This document shows positions 8,703-19,000 of a stretch of 44,627 nucleotides of DNA, one piece after another (positions within the stretch are counted from its first letter, which is position 1; every line of letters starts with the position of its first letter). The DNA comes from an uncultured Bacteroidia bacterium (GTDB taxonomy: Bacteria > Bacteroidota > Bacteroidia > Bacteroidales > F082): positions 1 to 44,627 of the forward strand of contig CADAFC010000005.1 in NCBI GenBank assembly GCA_902787095.1, in the 5' to 3' direction. The translations under genes and the position numbers were made by a program. The notes beneath the pieces are model-generated. The model was not told the DNA's origin and did no database searches. It saw nothing but the letters and a program-made list of their open reading frames with translations.

Positions 8703-9485
8703 ATGATGAAGGTTACAATATTAGGATGCGGCACTTCGCAGGGCGTTCCGGTCATCGGATGCGATTGTGAGGTGTGTCGTTCAACCGACCCTCGTGACAA
8801 GCGGCTGCGCACGTCTATTCTGATACAGACTGAGCAGACCACCGTCTGTGTGGATGCCGGTCCCGACTTCCGTCAGCAGATGCTTCGCGAGAACGTGAAA
8901 CATCTTGATGCGATACTCATCACGCATCAGCATAAAGACCACATCGGCGGCTTGGATGACGTGCGTTCGTTCAATTTTCTTCAGAACATCTCCATGCCGA
9001 TATATGCGTCGCCTGAAGCGCAGGAAGAGATCAAACGTGAGTATTCGTATGCCTTCGTCGACAAAAGCAAGCTATATCCCGGTGCTCCGACGTATAACCT
9101 CATCGACATCGTAGATGGCAAGCCAATCATTATCAACGACTTGACCATAGAACCGATACCGCTTCTGCATCTCAAGATGTTATGTTATGCTTTCCGTATC
9201 GGCAACTTCGCATACGTCACCGACTTCCATTTCATCTCTGAAGAAAGTCTGCGGAAACTTGAAGGCGTGGAATATCTCATCATCGAGGCATTGCGCAAAG
9301 AGAAACACTACTCGCACATGAGCCTGCCTGAGGCCATCGACATCGCCAAGCGTCTGAATGTCAGGAAAGTTTGGTTCACTCACATCAGCCATTCCATTGG
9401 AAAGGCCGAGGATGTAAATAAGACTCTGCCCTCGAACATGATGTTAGCCTATGACGGTCTGAGCATCACGATAGAAAACCACTAA
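8703..9485 (+). CDS. MBL-fold metallo-hydrolase, PhnP-like
   Basis: This is a metallo-beta-lactamase-fold hydrolase of about 260 residues. The start lies at the paired ATGs 8703/8706 (MMKVTILGCGTSQGVPVIGC). The longer frame from 8643 would start upstream of the promoter box and add an unlike hydrophobic stretch. The GTSQGVP opening, a CDCEVC zinc-knuckle-like cluster near residue 21 and the metal-binding THQHKDHIGG motif near residue 75 resemble PhnP and related phosphodiesterases. Later metal ligands are probably in YVTDFHFIS and WFTHISHS. It is monocistronic and its 3' end overlaps the convergent zinc-ribbon gene by 42 bp. The substrate cannot be read from sequence. Confidence 0.9.
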   Translation: MMKVTILGCGTSQGVPVIGCDCEVCRSTDPRDKRLRTSILIQTEQTTVCVDAGPDFRQQMLRENVKHLDAILITHQHKDHIGGLDDVRSFNFLQNISMPIYASPEAQEEIKREYSYAFVDKSKLYPGAPTYNLIDIVDGKPIIINDLTIEPIPLLHLKMLCYAFRIGNFAYVTDFHFISEESLRKLEGVEYLIIEALRKEKHYSHMSLPEAIDIAKRLNVRKVWFTHISHSIGKAEDVNKTLPSNMMLAYDGLSITIENH

Positions 9486-9812
9486 ACTCACCGTTTCGTC
9501 ATCATTAAGGCTGTATGCCTGGTCATAAACGAGGTAATATGGTCTGCCTTTTTTCGTCATGTGTATTCCGGTGAAGAGTTTATAGTCGAAGCCCTGCTCA
9601 TCAAGACAACTCTTCGGCACTGACGCTCTCCCCGACGGATTCATCGACCTGAGGATTCCGCGGTTTTTCTGCAGTTTTTTATTGACAGTCCGGATATAAG
9701 TTTTCTGTTCGCTATTGACCATGTAGTAGAAGTTGTTTCTACATTTGTCGTCGCAAAAAATCTTATCCGTCCGTCCTGAAATAATTCTATTACAGTAAGG
9801 ACATCTTTTCAT
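9444..9812 (-). CDS. small zinc-ribbon protein of unknown function
   Basis: This 122-residue protein starts at the ATG at 9812 (MKRCPYCNRIISGR). An upstream ATG at 9848 would add 12 residues inside the previous gene. Four cysteines in CPYCN and IFCDDKCRNNF form a C-x2-C/C-x3-C zinc ribbon in the first 30 residues. The rest is basic and then beta-rich (KKGRPYYLVYDQAYSLND) without known motifs. It is the last gene of the argS-rsmE-DUF4159 run, 1 bp after the DUF4159 stop. Its final 42 bp overlap the convergent metallo-hydrolase gene. The zinc site is clear; the role is not. Confidence 0.75.
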   Translation of the reverse strand: MKRCPYCNRIISGRTDKIFCDDKCRNNFYYMVNSEQKTYIRTVNKKLQKNRGILRSMNPSGRASVPKSCLDEQGFDYKLFTGIHMTKKGRPYYLVYDQAYSLNDDETVSLVVFYRDAQTVIG

Positions 9813-9813
9813 T

Positions 9814-10464
9814 TCATTTGGTAAAAACGTATTGCAATATGTTAGCACCCATTTTCAGTGCTTTCAGTCGCACTTCGTCAGAATCCTTATGGACTCGCTG
9901 GTCTTCCCAGCCGTCACCAAGGTCACATTCGTAGGTAAAAAGGCATATCAAGCGGCCCTCGTACATCATTCCGAACGCCTGCGGGGTCTTGAGGTCGTGC
10001 TCATGTATCTTGGGCAGTCCATTCGGGAACTCGTATGGTTCTTTAAATAAAGGATGCGAATATGGCAGCTCCACCCATTCCAACTCAGGAAACACTTTCT
10101 GCATCTGTGGCATGACGAAGTCTTTGAGTCCGTAGTTGTCGTCGATATGCAGAAATCCGCCTGCCAGCAGATAGTTACGCAGGTTTTCGCACTCCGTTTT
10201 GTCGAATGCCACGTTACCGTGACCTGTCATGTGCACAAACGGATAGTTGAATATATCGGGGCTTCCCACCTCCACTGTCGCCACGTCAGGGTTGATGTCG
10301 GTGTGCAGTTCCTGGTTGCAGAACTTCACGAGGTTAGGCAACGATGTCGGATTGGCATACCAGTCGCCTCCGCCTCTGTATTTCAGAAGCGCTATCTGCG
10401 TCTGTTGGGCTTGGAGTCCCACTGTCAGAAGCAGACAGACCAGTGTCAGAAACCTTTTCAACAT
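9814..10464 (-). CDS. exported DUF4159 domain protein
   Basis: This 216-residue protein has a signal peptide (MLKRFLTLVCLLLTVGLQAQ), so the mature form is probably periplasmic. The remainder resembles DUF4159: RGGGDWYANPTSLPNLVKFC, FPFVHMTGHGN-like (here YPFVHMTGHGNV), the LAGGFLHIDDNYG segment and PYSHPLF. The fold is thought to be related to the class I glutamine amidotransferase-like group, but no catalytic triad can be assigned by eye. It lies 3 bp after rsmE and 1 bp before the zinc-ribbon gene, hence cotranscribed. The function in the family is unknown. Confidence 0.85.
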   Translation of the reverse strand: MLKRFLTLVCLLLTVGLQAQQTQIALLKYRGGGDWYANPTSLPNLVKFCNQELHTDINPDVATVEVGSPDIFNYPFVHMTGHGNVAFDKTECENLRNYLLAGGFLHIDDNYGLKDFVMPQMQKVFPELEWVELPYSHPLFKEPYEFPNGLPKIHEHDLKTPQAFGMMYEGRLICLFTYECDLGDGWEDQRVHKDSDEVRLKALKMGANILQYVFTK

Positions 10465-10467
10465 CTT

Positions 10468-11175
10468 TTATTTCATTTGGTTTATCAGATTCACGGTGTG
10501 GCATGCCACCACTGCTGCCGTCTCTGTCCGTAGTCGCGCATCACCGAGGCTCACTGGTATGAAGCTGTTGTCTTTTGCCAGCTGTACTTCCTCGCGACTG
10601 AAGTCGCCTTCCGGACCTATCAGAATAAGCGCATTTTCACCTTTTTCGTACTTATCGCACAGCAGTTCCGTCACATCGTCGTCAATCCAGGCGATAAATT
10701 TTTGTCCGTCGAAAGGCTGTTTTACCAGCTTGTTGAAATCGACAACGTCCTCTATCTCAGGCAGTTTCGATTTTATCGACTGTTTCATTGCGGCTATCAT
10801 CACTTTACGGAAACGTTCCACGTTTGCCACTCGTCGTTCGGAATGATATGATGCAAACAGTTGCACCTTGTCGATTCCGATTTCGGTGGCTTTTTCGAGG
10901 AACCACTCTGTGCGCTCGTTGAGTTTAGTGGGGGCTATAGCTATTTCAAGTCTGAACGTCTTATTGTCGTACCCTGGTCGTTGGTTGGAGAGGCATGCCA
11001 CTGCACGTTTTGGGTGCGCCTCCACCAGCTCTGCGTCATACAACGAGCCTTCGCCGTCGGTGACGCAGAAACGGTCCCCTTCCTGCATCCTCAGAACTTT
11101 GACACAGTGTTTTGATTCCTCCTCAGGTAAGGAGACCATTCCATTTTGAGCGTCAGGTAAGTAAAAAACGTTCAT
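10468..11175 (-). CDS. rsmE: 16S rRNA (uracil1498-N3)-methyltransferase RsmE
   Basis: RsmE methylates N3 of U1498 in the decoding region of 16S rRNA. The 235-residue product shows the family pattern: an N-terminal PUA-like domain with SKHCVKVLRMQEGD, then the SPOUT fold with EKATEIGIDKVQLF, SERRV, KQSIKSKLPEIE, the SAM-binding LIGPEGDFSREE and the knot segment SLGDARLRTETAA. It sits 15 bp downstream of argS and 3 bp upstream of the DUF4159 gene. It is cytoplasmic and the identification is confident. Confidence 0.96.
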   Translation of the reverse strand: MNVFYLPDAQNGMVSLPEEESKHCVKVLRMQEGDRFCVTDGEGSLYDAELVEAHPKRAVACLSNQRPGYDNKTFRLEIAIAPTKLNERTEWFLEKATEIGIDKVQLFASYHSERRVANVERFRKVMIAAMKQSIKSKLPEIEDVVDFNKLVKQPFDGQKFIAWIDDDVTELLCDKYEKGENALILIGPEGDFSREEVQLAKDNSFIPVSLGDARLRTETAAVVACHTVNLINQMK

Positions 11176-11190
11176 ACCACATACTATCTT

Positions 11191-13002
11191 TTACATTCTC
11201 TCAGGCATCTGCATACCAAGCAACTCGCCAGCATTACGAAGCAGACGTGCGGTCATGGCGGCCAGCTGCAATCTGAAGGCTCTGCGTTTCTCGTTTTGTT
11301 CTTTCAGGATACTGCATTCCTGGTAGAACTGGTTAAATCCTTTGCAGAGGTCGTAGATATAGTTTGCAATCATTGCCGGACTGCGGTTTATCGCTGCCTG
11401 TTCAAGCACGCCAGGCCAAGTATGAATATTGGTCAGCAGAGGTTTCTCTTCAGGCAAGATATTATCCACCTCGATCTTGTCTTTCACTGTGATTCCCGCC
11501 TCTTCAGCCTTACGAAGCACCGAGCAGATACGGGCGTGGGTATACTGAATGAAGGAGCCCGTGTTGCCATTGAAATCTATTGACTCTTTCGGGTCGAAAA
11601 GCATCGTCTTCTTCGGATCCACCTTAAGGATGAAGTACTTCAGAGCGCCGAGACCTATGATATGATATAGTCTCTGTGCCTCTTCGTCGCTCAATCCGTG
11701 GGCTTTTCCAAGTTCTTCCGACACGTTTCTTGCCGTTGCTTCCATCTCGTCCATCAGGTCGTCGGCGTCAACCACTGTACCTTCACGTGACTTCATCTTA
11801 CCGCTTGGCAGCTCAACCATACCATAGGAAAGATGCTCAATGTCGTTACCCCATTCGAAGCCCAATCTGACCAGCACACGTTTCAAAACATCGAAATGAT
11901 AGTTCTGTTCGTTGCCGACAACATAAATCAGTTTCTTCGGATGGAACTCGTCATAACGCAGTTGTGCAGTTCCAAGGTCTTGAGTCATATAAACAGAAGT
12001 TCCGTCTCTACGAAGTAGCAGTTTCTCGTCGAGTCCTTCATCGCGGAGGTCGCACCACACCGAGTTATCATCTCTTTGATACAGAACGCCTTTCTTCAAG
12101 CCTTCCATCACGGTTTTCTTACCCAGCAAGTAGGTCTGTGACTCGTAATAGATCTTATCGAACGACACCCCAAGACGTTTGTACGTCACATCAAAGCCTT
12201 GATAGACCCAGTTGTTCATCATCTCCCAAAGTTCACGCACTTCTTTGTCGCCAGCCTCCCATTTACGGAGCATCTCGCGTGTCTCCTGCATCAGCGGAGA
12301 AGCGTTCTCTGCCTCTGTTTTCGCCTTTTCTTTTGCCTCGTCGTCAAGTTGATCGTAGTTGGCAGGCAACAGGCTCTTCACTTCTTCCTTATAATGCTTG
12401 TCGAACAACACGTAGAAGTCACCTATGAGGTGGTCACCCTTCTTCCCTGTCGATTCCGGAGTGCATCCGTTACCCCACTTCTGCCAAGCTATCATGCTCT
12501 TGCAGATATGTATGCCGCGGTCGTTTACCAAGTTCACGCGAACCACGTTCTCGCCGTTGGCTTTGAGGATCTCGCTCACGCTCCAACCAAGCAGGTTGTT
12601 ACGGATATGTCCAAGGTGCAAAGGCTTGTTGGTATTTGGCGATGAATATTCCACCACCACTGGTTTTCCGGAAACTTCTTTTCGTCCGAACAGCTCATTC
12701 TGATGATTCTTTTGCATGAAGTCAATCCAATAGCTATCAGAAATCAGCAGGTTGAGGAAGCCTTTCACCACGTTATACTTAGCGATGAACGGACTTTCAG
12801 CCATCATCTCAGTGCCCATCTCATTAGCAAGAGCCTCTGGGGCTTTTCCCGCGAGCTTTGTAAATGGGAACACCACGATAGTGACGTCGCCTTCAAATTC
12901 GGGACGTGTCTTCTGGAAGCTCACCTGTTGTGCGTTAGGCTCCTGTCCGTAGAGCTTCTTGAAAGCGTCGATAAAGAGTTGTTTCAAAATCAGTTCCAAC
13001 AT
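11191..13002 (-). CDS. argS: arginine-tRNA ligase
   Basis: ArgS charges tRNA-Arg. The 603-residue class Ia synthetase has its HIGH-type motif as HLGH at 129-132 within SSPNTNKPLHLGHIRNN and a KMSKS equivalent KMKSREG near residue 403. The C-terminal helical anticodon-binding (DALR) domain ends with LLRNAGELLGMQMPERM. It is the first gene of a four-gene run (argS, rsmE, DUF4159, zinc ribbon) behind its own TATCTTTG box. The upstream RHS gene stops only 57 bp away. Confidence 0.97.
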   Translation of the reverse strand: MLELILKQLFIDAFKKLYGQEPNAQQVSFQKTRPEFEGDVTIVVFPFTKLAGKAPEALANEMGTEMMAESPFIAKYNVVKGFLNLLISDSYWIDFMQKNHQNELFGRKEVSGKPVVVEYSSPNTNKPLHLGHIRNNLLGWSVSEILKANGENVVRVNLVNDRGIHICKSMIAWQKWGNGCTPESTGKKGDHLIGDFYVLFDKHYKEEVKSLLPANYDQLDDEAKEKAKTEAENASPLMQETREMLRKWEAGDKEVRELWEMMNNWVYQGFDVTYKRLGVSFDKIYYESQTYLLGKKTVMEGLKKGVLYQRDDNSVWCDLRDEGLDEKLLLRRDGTSVYMTQDLGTAQLRYDEFHPKKLIYVVGNEQNYHFDVLKRVLVRLGFEWGNDIEHLSYGMVELPSGKMKSREGTVVDADDLMDEMEATARNVSEELGKAHGLSDEEAQRLYHIIGLGALKYFILKVDPKKTMLFDPKESIDFNGNTGSFIQYTHARICSVLRKAEEAGITVKDKIEVDNILPEEKPLLTNIHTWPGVLEQAAINRSPAMIANYIYDLCKGFNQFYQECSILKEQNEKRRAFRLQLAAMTARLLRNAGELLGMQMPERM

Positions 13003-13028
13003 AGTTTTGTGCGATTAAATTTTGGGTG

Positions 13029-13036
13029 CAAAGATA
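13029..13036 (-). promoter_or_regulatory. putative -7 box TATCTTTG for argS operon
   Basis: A perfect TAnnTTTG match on the minus strand, 26 bp upstream of the argS ATG and 22 bp past the RHS gene stop. It separates the accessory island from the housekeeping argS operon. No clear -33 TTG is visible. Confidence 0.6.
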
Positions 13037-13058
13037 GTAAAAAAACGCTAATCACTCA

Positions 13059-16000
13059 CTAGTTTTTAAAAAATAAAGAACATACTCGGCTATAACATGT
13101 GTTCATACTTTTACTAAATTTCCTCATATTGCCTGAAAAGTCAACGTTCAACATCTGGTTAAACGCCTCGGTCAGTGTGGCTGAACCGCCTTCAAACTGC
13201 AGCCCGTCCCACATGATATTGACGAGACATCTGGCATAAGGTGTAAACTCGCTCCAATTCTTACAGCTAAAACCGTCAAAGATTTTTTTACCGGCAAACA
13301 AATTACCAACAATTTTTGATGATGAGGTCTCAAGCACCATCCTATCCACCTTGTTATGACACAGCTTGTTGGCCAACGTCACGCCATCCTCGTTGGTATC
13401 ATCAGGCTGGACGATATAGGCGTTTAGCACTGATTTGGCAAGACTTGAACCCAGCGAATACATCATTTCGGTTTTGAAATCCTTGTTTTCGACCACGCTC
13501 CAGTCGATATGGTTATTATCGGTATTTTTCTCCACGACATAATTAACGCCCGATTTCAAGGTCCCGCCTATGACACCGCCAGCAACCTGCACCGCCCACG
13601 AACACCCCGACAGACCAAGAGAGAGACAGCCACTGACAAAGCCTGCACTGAACGCCATGGCCCCTTCAGAGAAACTATCGATTTCGTCGCAGTTGTTTAT
13701 CAAATTCATAGCGCCTTGAAACACGCCCCACAGCAGCCATTCCACCCATTCGCCCGACGGATCGTTATACGATAATGGGTTATTGTAGCAATAGCTGTAT
13801 CGGTTGAAATTCTGCGAAAAATCAAGGTTTTGGATGTAGCTGTCAGGACTGAGCATCATCGACATCACCGGGTCGTATACGCGGCCATTCATGTTGATGA
13901 CTCCGAAAGCCGTCAAATGCTCATGACCAGTAAAGCCTCTGTCACACAACAACTTACTGTCACTTGGATTACCCCAAGCATCAAAGCAGACATCTTGTAC
14001 TATTTCGCCTTTATCATCAGTAACAAGACACCATGAGCCGAGATGGTCAGGATGAATGTATAACATCGAGTTTTCACCTTTTTCATCGGTGCAACAAACC
14101 GCGAAAATGCCCATCGGGCCGTTAAGATATGTGTAAATCATGGTTTCCCCTCCCATGTTAACATATTCACAATCAGCAACATACACCTTTTCTTTCTTGA
14201 TTTCGCCAACGCTTTCATCCGAATGTATACGATCATGATCAAAACCATAATCAATTGATAATGAATTATTTCCATAATTGATTATAGATATTTTATCAAA
14301 AGAGGTGTATTCCACAGATTGGTTGGCAGCAACCAGCTCCGTATCAATTGACTTTGCTTTCTGTACAGCATATGGATTACTGGAATGATACTGTGCATCA
14401 TAGAAAACATCTCTTTTATCGGCAGTTTTCGCCAAAATATTGCCCAAATCATCATAAACAAAGGTGCCTGTAACTGAATTGTTGGTTTTTATCTCGACCA
14501 ATCGATTAAACTCGTCATACACAAAGCTTTCGATTTGGTTTGTGCCATTTGCTTTTGTCCTGCTGACAAGATTTCCGAAGCCGTCATACGAATATTTCAG
14601 ATTCTGGTAGACTTTATCATCTGTATAGGTGCAGATACCACTTAGCATATTTGATTTTTCGTCATACTTCCTCCGAGTTTGTAACCCATTACCATATTGA
14701 TAATCAGTAATATACCCCATTGCATCAGATGCTCTGGTGCACCACAGAGTCTTGTCATTTGACACATCAGCCATTGCGAGATACAATCCGCTGTTCGAAT
14801 ATTTTTTTTGGATTGTCAGGCCGCTCGGATATGAAACCATCTCTTCCCGATTCGCATCGTCATAAGTGTAAGTCGTTGAATATGTACCATCTTGGATTGT
14901 TTCATCGACTTTTGTGACTCTAAGCAACTCGTCATATTCATACGAAACACTTTGCGACTGACCATAAATGACTCGTGACAACATGCCCATTTGCCCCTTT
15001 TTATCGTCGTAAACCCATTGAGTTTCAATGGTATTAGCCCCTTTGGCATCTGTTTCGGAACGTAAAATCACATTGCCGAGCACGTCATATTCGTAAGTCG
15101 TGATACATTGTTTCGGATTTGTAGTGCCGACAAGCTCTCCGAATGCGTTGTATTCATACGTAAGCAAGCCGCAAGCAGGGTCCCTCATACTTGAAACATT
15201 GCGCAAATTGTCATATTCGTATTCCACCTTTGTTAAAGTGTTTTTCCCAATCATCGCGCTCTTCAGTTTTCCATCGCTAAAATACTCGTAGTTGATTGTA
15301 TTGCCGCCAATATCAATGACTTGCGTACGCCATCCCATCGGATTGGTGGTCTCAACGACGGTATGCGACACCCCTTCTGGCGAAGTGCTGCAAATAGTGG
15401 TTTGCAACTGATGATAGCTATATGATTTCGTCAAGCCATTAGGGAAAACCTCCTCAACGAGCCTGTTGTTATTATCAAAAACATAATAACACCACTTGAT
15501 GGCTTCACCCTGTTTGTACGGACTTGATTTTGACGACAAGTTGCCTCTGTCATCATAGGTGTAGTCAACATAAACCGGCTCACCGAACAATCCAAGCGAA
15601 ACCTCACGCAGTATCAGTCCATTTTTGTTGTAAAACGTCATAGTTTCAGCCTTTCCAGAAGTCTTTTCCCAACAATAGAACACAGCATTGCCGGGCGCAT
15701 GTTCATTGCCTCTCGCCCATCGTTTAGTCTTGACGTTTCTGACATTGCCTGGCAGAGTGTTTTCCACCGTTATCTCAAACGGGTCAGAAACACATTCCGT
15801 CTCAAACAGGTTGTAATCCAATGTGGAATGCAACATACCATAATTTTCATCGTATCTATTACGAACTTCCCAGCCTTTTTCATTGGTTGAAGTGGTCGGA
15901 AGGCGATAATTGTACTCTGCTGCATATTCCAGACTCGTAACCCTCTGGTTTTTCGATGACGGAGAGGTCAGCGACCGCATAACTGTATTACCTACAAAAT

Positions 16001-19000
16001 CATACGAGTACTCGGCTATGATTCTCAACGGGTCATCGAAATTCATATCCGAATTAGGCAGAAACACATTTCTTGTTATTTTAAATGGATTATTATTTGA
16101 ATATTCAAATATTTCGCTACTTCCTACAATATCATTATCATCGTAATGCTGTGATTTCATTATACTTTGCAGACGTGTCACAACCCATTCTTCTACTTTG
16201 TTATTATATAAATAATCAGTTTTGGCCCAATATGAGCATGACTCCGCGTCATCACCATTATAAGAGGTGTCTTCTCCAGAGACAGACCTTAATACATTAA
16301 CCACATCAGTATAATTATCATTAGACATATCCGTCTGATAATCAATATTTTCAACTTTAGTTTTCACAATTGAAGTTGCATTATCATTGTCATAATCAAC
16401 AGTATTTTTACATGTCAGTAATGGCATTATAACCTTCTGATTTTGAGCGCATTTATAAAAATGGTATGCATATTGTTCTGTTCCAACTATTTGATTATTA
16501 TAATTATATTTTATAAACATTTTAGGCAACAGAACATCATAGTCGTCAAGCAAATCCACATCATATATGACCGACTCTGCTTCGTATAACATATTGTCAA
16601 TGAAATGCTTAGATGATTTAGTTTCAAATCCCAGGAAACCTCGTCCTTTGTTATGATACAACATGTTTGTATACGAATATTTCGTAACGCACGGATTATT
16701 GTTGGCTGAAAAAACAGTGTCGGCGCACAACGCTCTTATAGGCATGGGAAGGGCTTGTACGTCGCTATTAATCCATTGATAATCATACCAGTACGACATC
16801 ACAGAATTATTCGGCATCAGATATTCATATTTAAAGCCTCTCGTATTGCCAAGTCCGTCAGTGACACGCTCGACACTGTATTTAGCCGATTGTGGAAACA
16901 ATGACACTATCTTCGGGATCTCATAATTATTCGGATTTTTTCTCACGCTACCCAAAATGCTTTCGTTTTCTTGTCCGAGGAAGTTTCCGACATGCACATA
17001 TTGATGCGAGTAGTTGATATCCAAAGCAAATCGCTTTATATCACCGAAATCGCAGTCGCCATTTGGCTTTTCGTACATTTTAAATCCTATTGTAGCATAA
17101 TAGTTTCCGCCAGTGTTTTTAAACACCGCCACATCAGTCTTGCCATCGCCGTCAAAATCAGCGGTTCTGATAGTTTCTGAAGGCATTGAGAGATTCTGAA
17201 GCGAGCAATAATATCGGTCTTGAGGTGCCAAAGTCAGCCCTTTCAACAAATTAGCGGCCATACATGACACCGGAACTCTCAGCCCGTTGCCATCAGAAAA
17301 AGCCACCTTCCAATATGTCACATTGTCGTATCGCAACACATCCATGTGCCCATCGCCATTGAAATCGCCAGGAAACAAGAAATCGTCGGCATTGAAATTG
17401 TTATCGGTACACACATTATTGAACACATACAGTCCGTTTTCTTTCGTTATTTTCGCGACTGTTGAATTATCATTATGCAATACCAACAGTTCCGAGCATC
17501 CGTCAGAATCGAAGTCTGTAACGAGAATATGTTCTGCGATGCCCTGCACAGCTTGTTGACCCAAGCTTTGGACATACACCTGATTACCTTCAAGATAAAG
17601 GATTTCCGGAGCACGTGCAGTACCACTGGCATTAGGCATATACATCAAATAGAAGTTTGTTTTTCTTTCGTGACAAAAATCACCCGAATAAGGTATGAAA
17701 TACTTCTCGCTGCTCTTGTTACCGACGTACTGGAAAGAATGCCCCGTGTTTACACACACATAAACCATTGATTTCCAATCTTTTGCATCATCATTAACAA
17801 AATACGGAACTATATCGTCCAATCCGTCACCGTTAACGTCAGCGACGTAGAGCCATTCGAGCGTCTTGTCAAAATCACAATCAAAAAACGGATTGCTGTC
17901 AAAAGTGCCATCGCCATTATTCAAATATACAGTCATCGTGACATCATCCAGATATGATGGGCCCGTTTTATATGGAACCAAAGCCACATCAGAATAGCCA
18001 TCACCATTGAAATCACCGATAAAAGGCACTTGGTTGAACACGTTTTTGCTCAACGAATACGTTACAAATTTGGCAGGATAGTGTTTTTTCTTACTATTCC
18101 ACGAAATCACTGTCGGATTCAACTTCATGCCATCAGCCGAAAGCCCAATCTGATTCAGCCGGTTATACATAAAGTATTGATGGTCACCATAATTACCCGG
18201 CTTGATATAGTCAAAAGAATAGTCATACAATGTGGTTCCATTCATCATATTGTGTACGACGATGTTTTTTAGAATCTTCGTGTGTTTGACTTTACTTCCG
18301 TATTCATAATAAGACTCCACATCTGTCCTGTCGTCATAAACAAACTCAACCTCAAACATCGATATGATACCTGCATTTTTGTTCAAAGTATATTCGATAT
18401 TGTTGAGATACCATTCACCAGCACTTTGGTTTTCAATGTAATTGAACGTCATATAGTTGCCGTCACGATCATAAATCTTGTTGACAAGCCAAGTCAAAAC
18501 CACGTCGTTCTGGTTTTGTGGTTCAATTCGTGAGTCATCGGTAAAGCCGTACTCCCAGATAGTCCCGTCTTTTTTATAGACCTCAAAATGCGATGGGCCG
18601 TTGTACCCATCAGAATATGCTACTATTTTGCTCATCTCGTCGATTTCGGTCTTGTAAACCGAGCCATTGCCGCCATAAGTGCCATTAACCAACATAAGTC
18701 GTTTACCGTCAATGACATATCGGTCATCAACGAAATTCACAGCCGTCTCGTTGTTATCGTGATACAACGTCTGTCCCGTTCTGACTATGGATGACAGGCC
18801 TGACAGGTTCCAGCCCCACCCCAGCAAGCTATTGCCAGCCTGGCTGTTATATGTCACCACCAGATTGGGTGTCATGTCACCGATTCCGTGCGGCACAAGT
18901 ATCGGAATTGAGTAGACCGCCCCGCCTAAGTCGCTGACATTCAGCTCTACAGGCAATGCGCCCACCACACCGTCATGGTTTGAGTTCGGGGGACCGCCAA

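Noticed and set aside
13059..13300. T9SS sorting domain at the end of the RHS protein
   Set aside because: No YPNP motif or terminal Lys/Arg-rich strand pattern is present; the end reads CSLFFKN after a Cys-rich segment.
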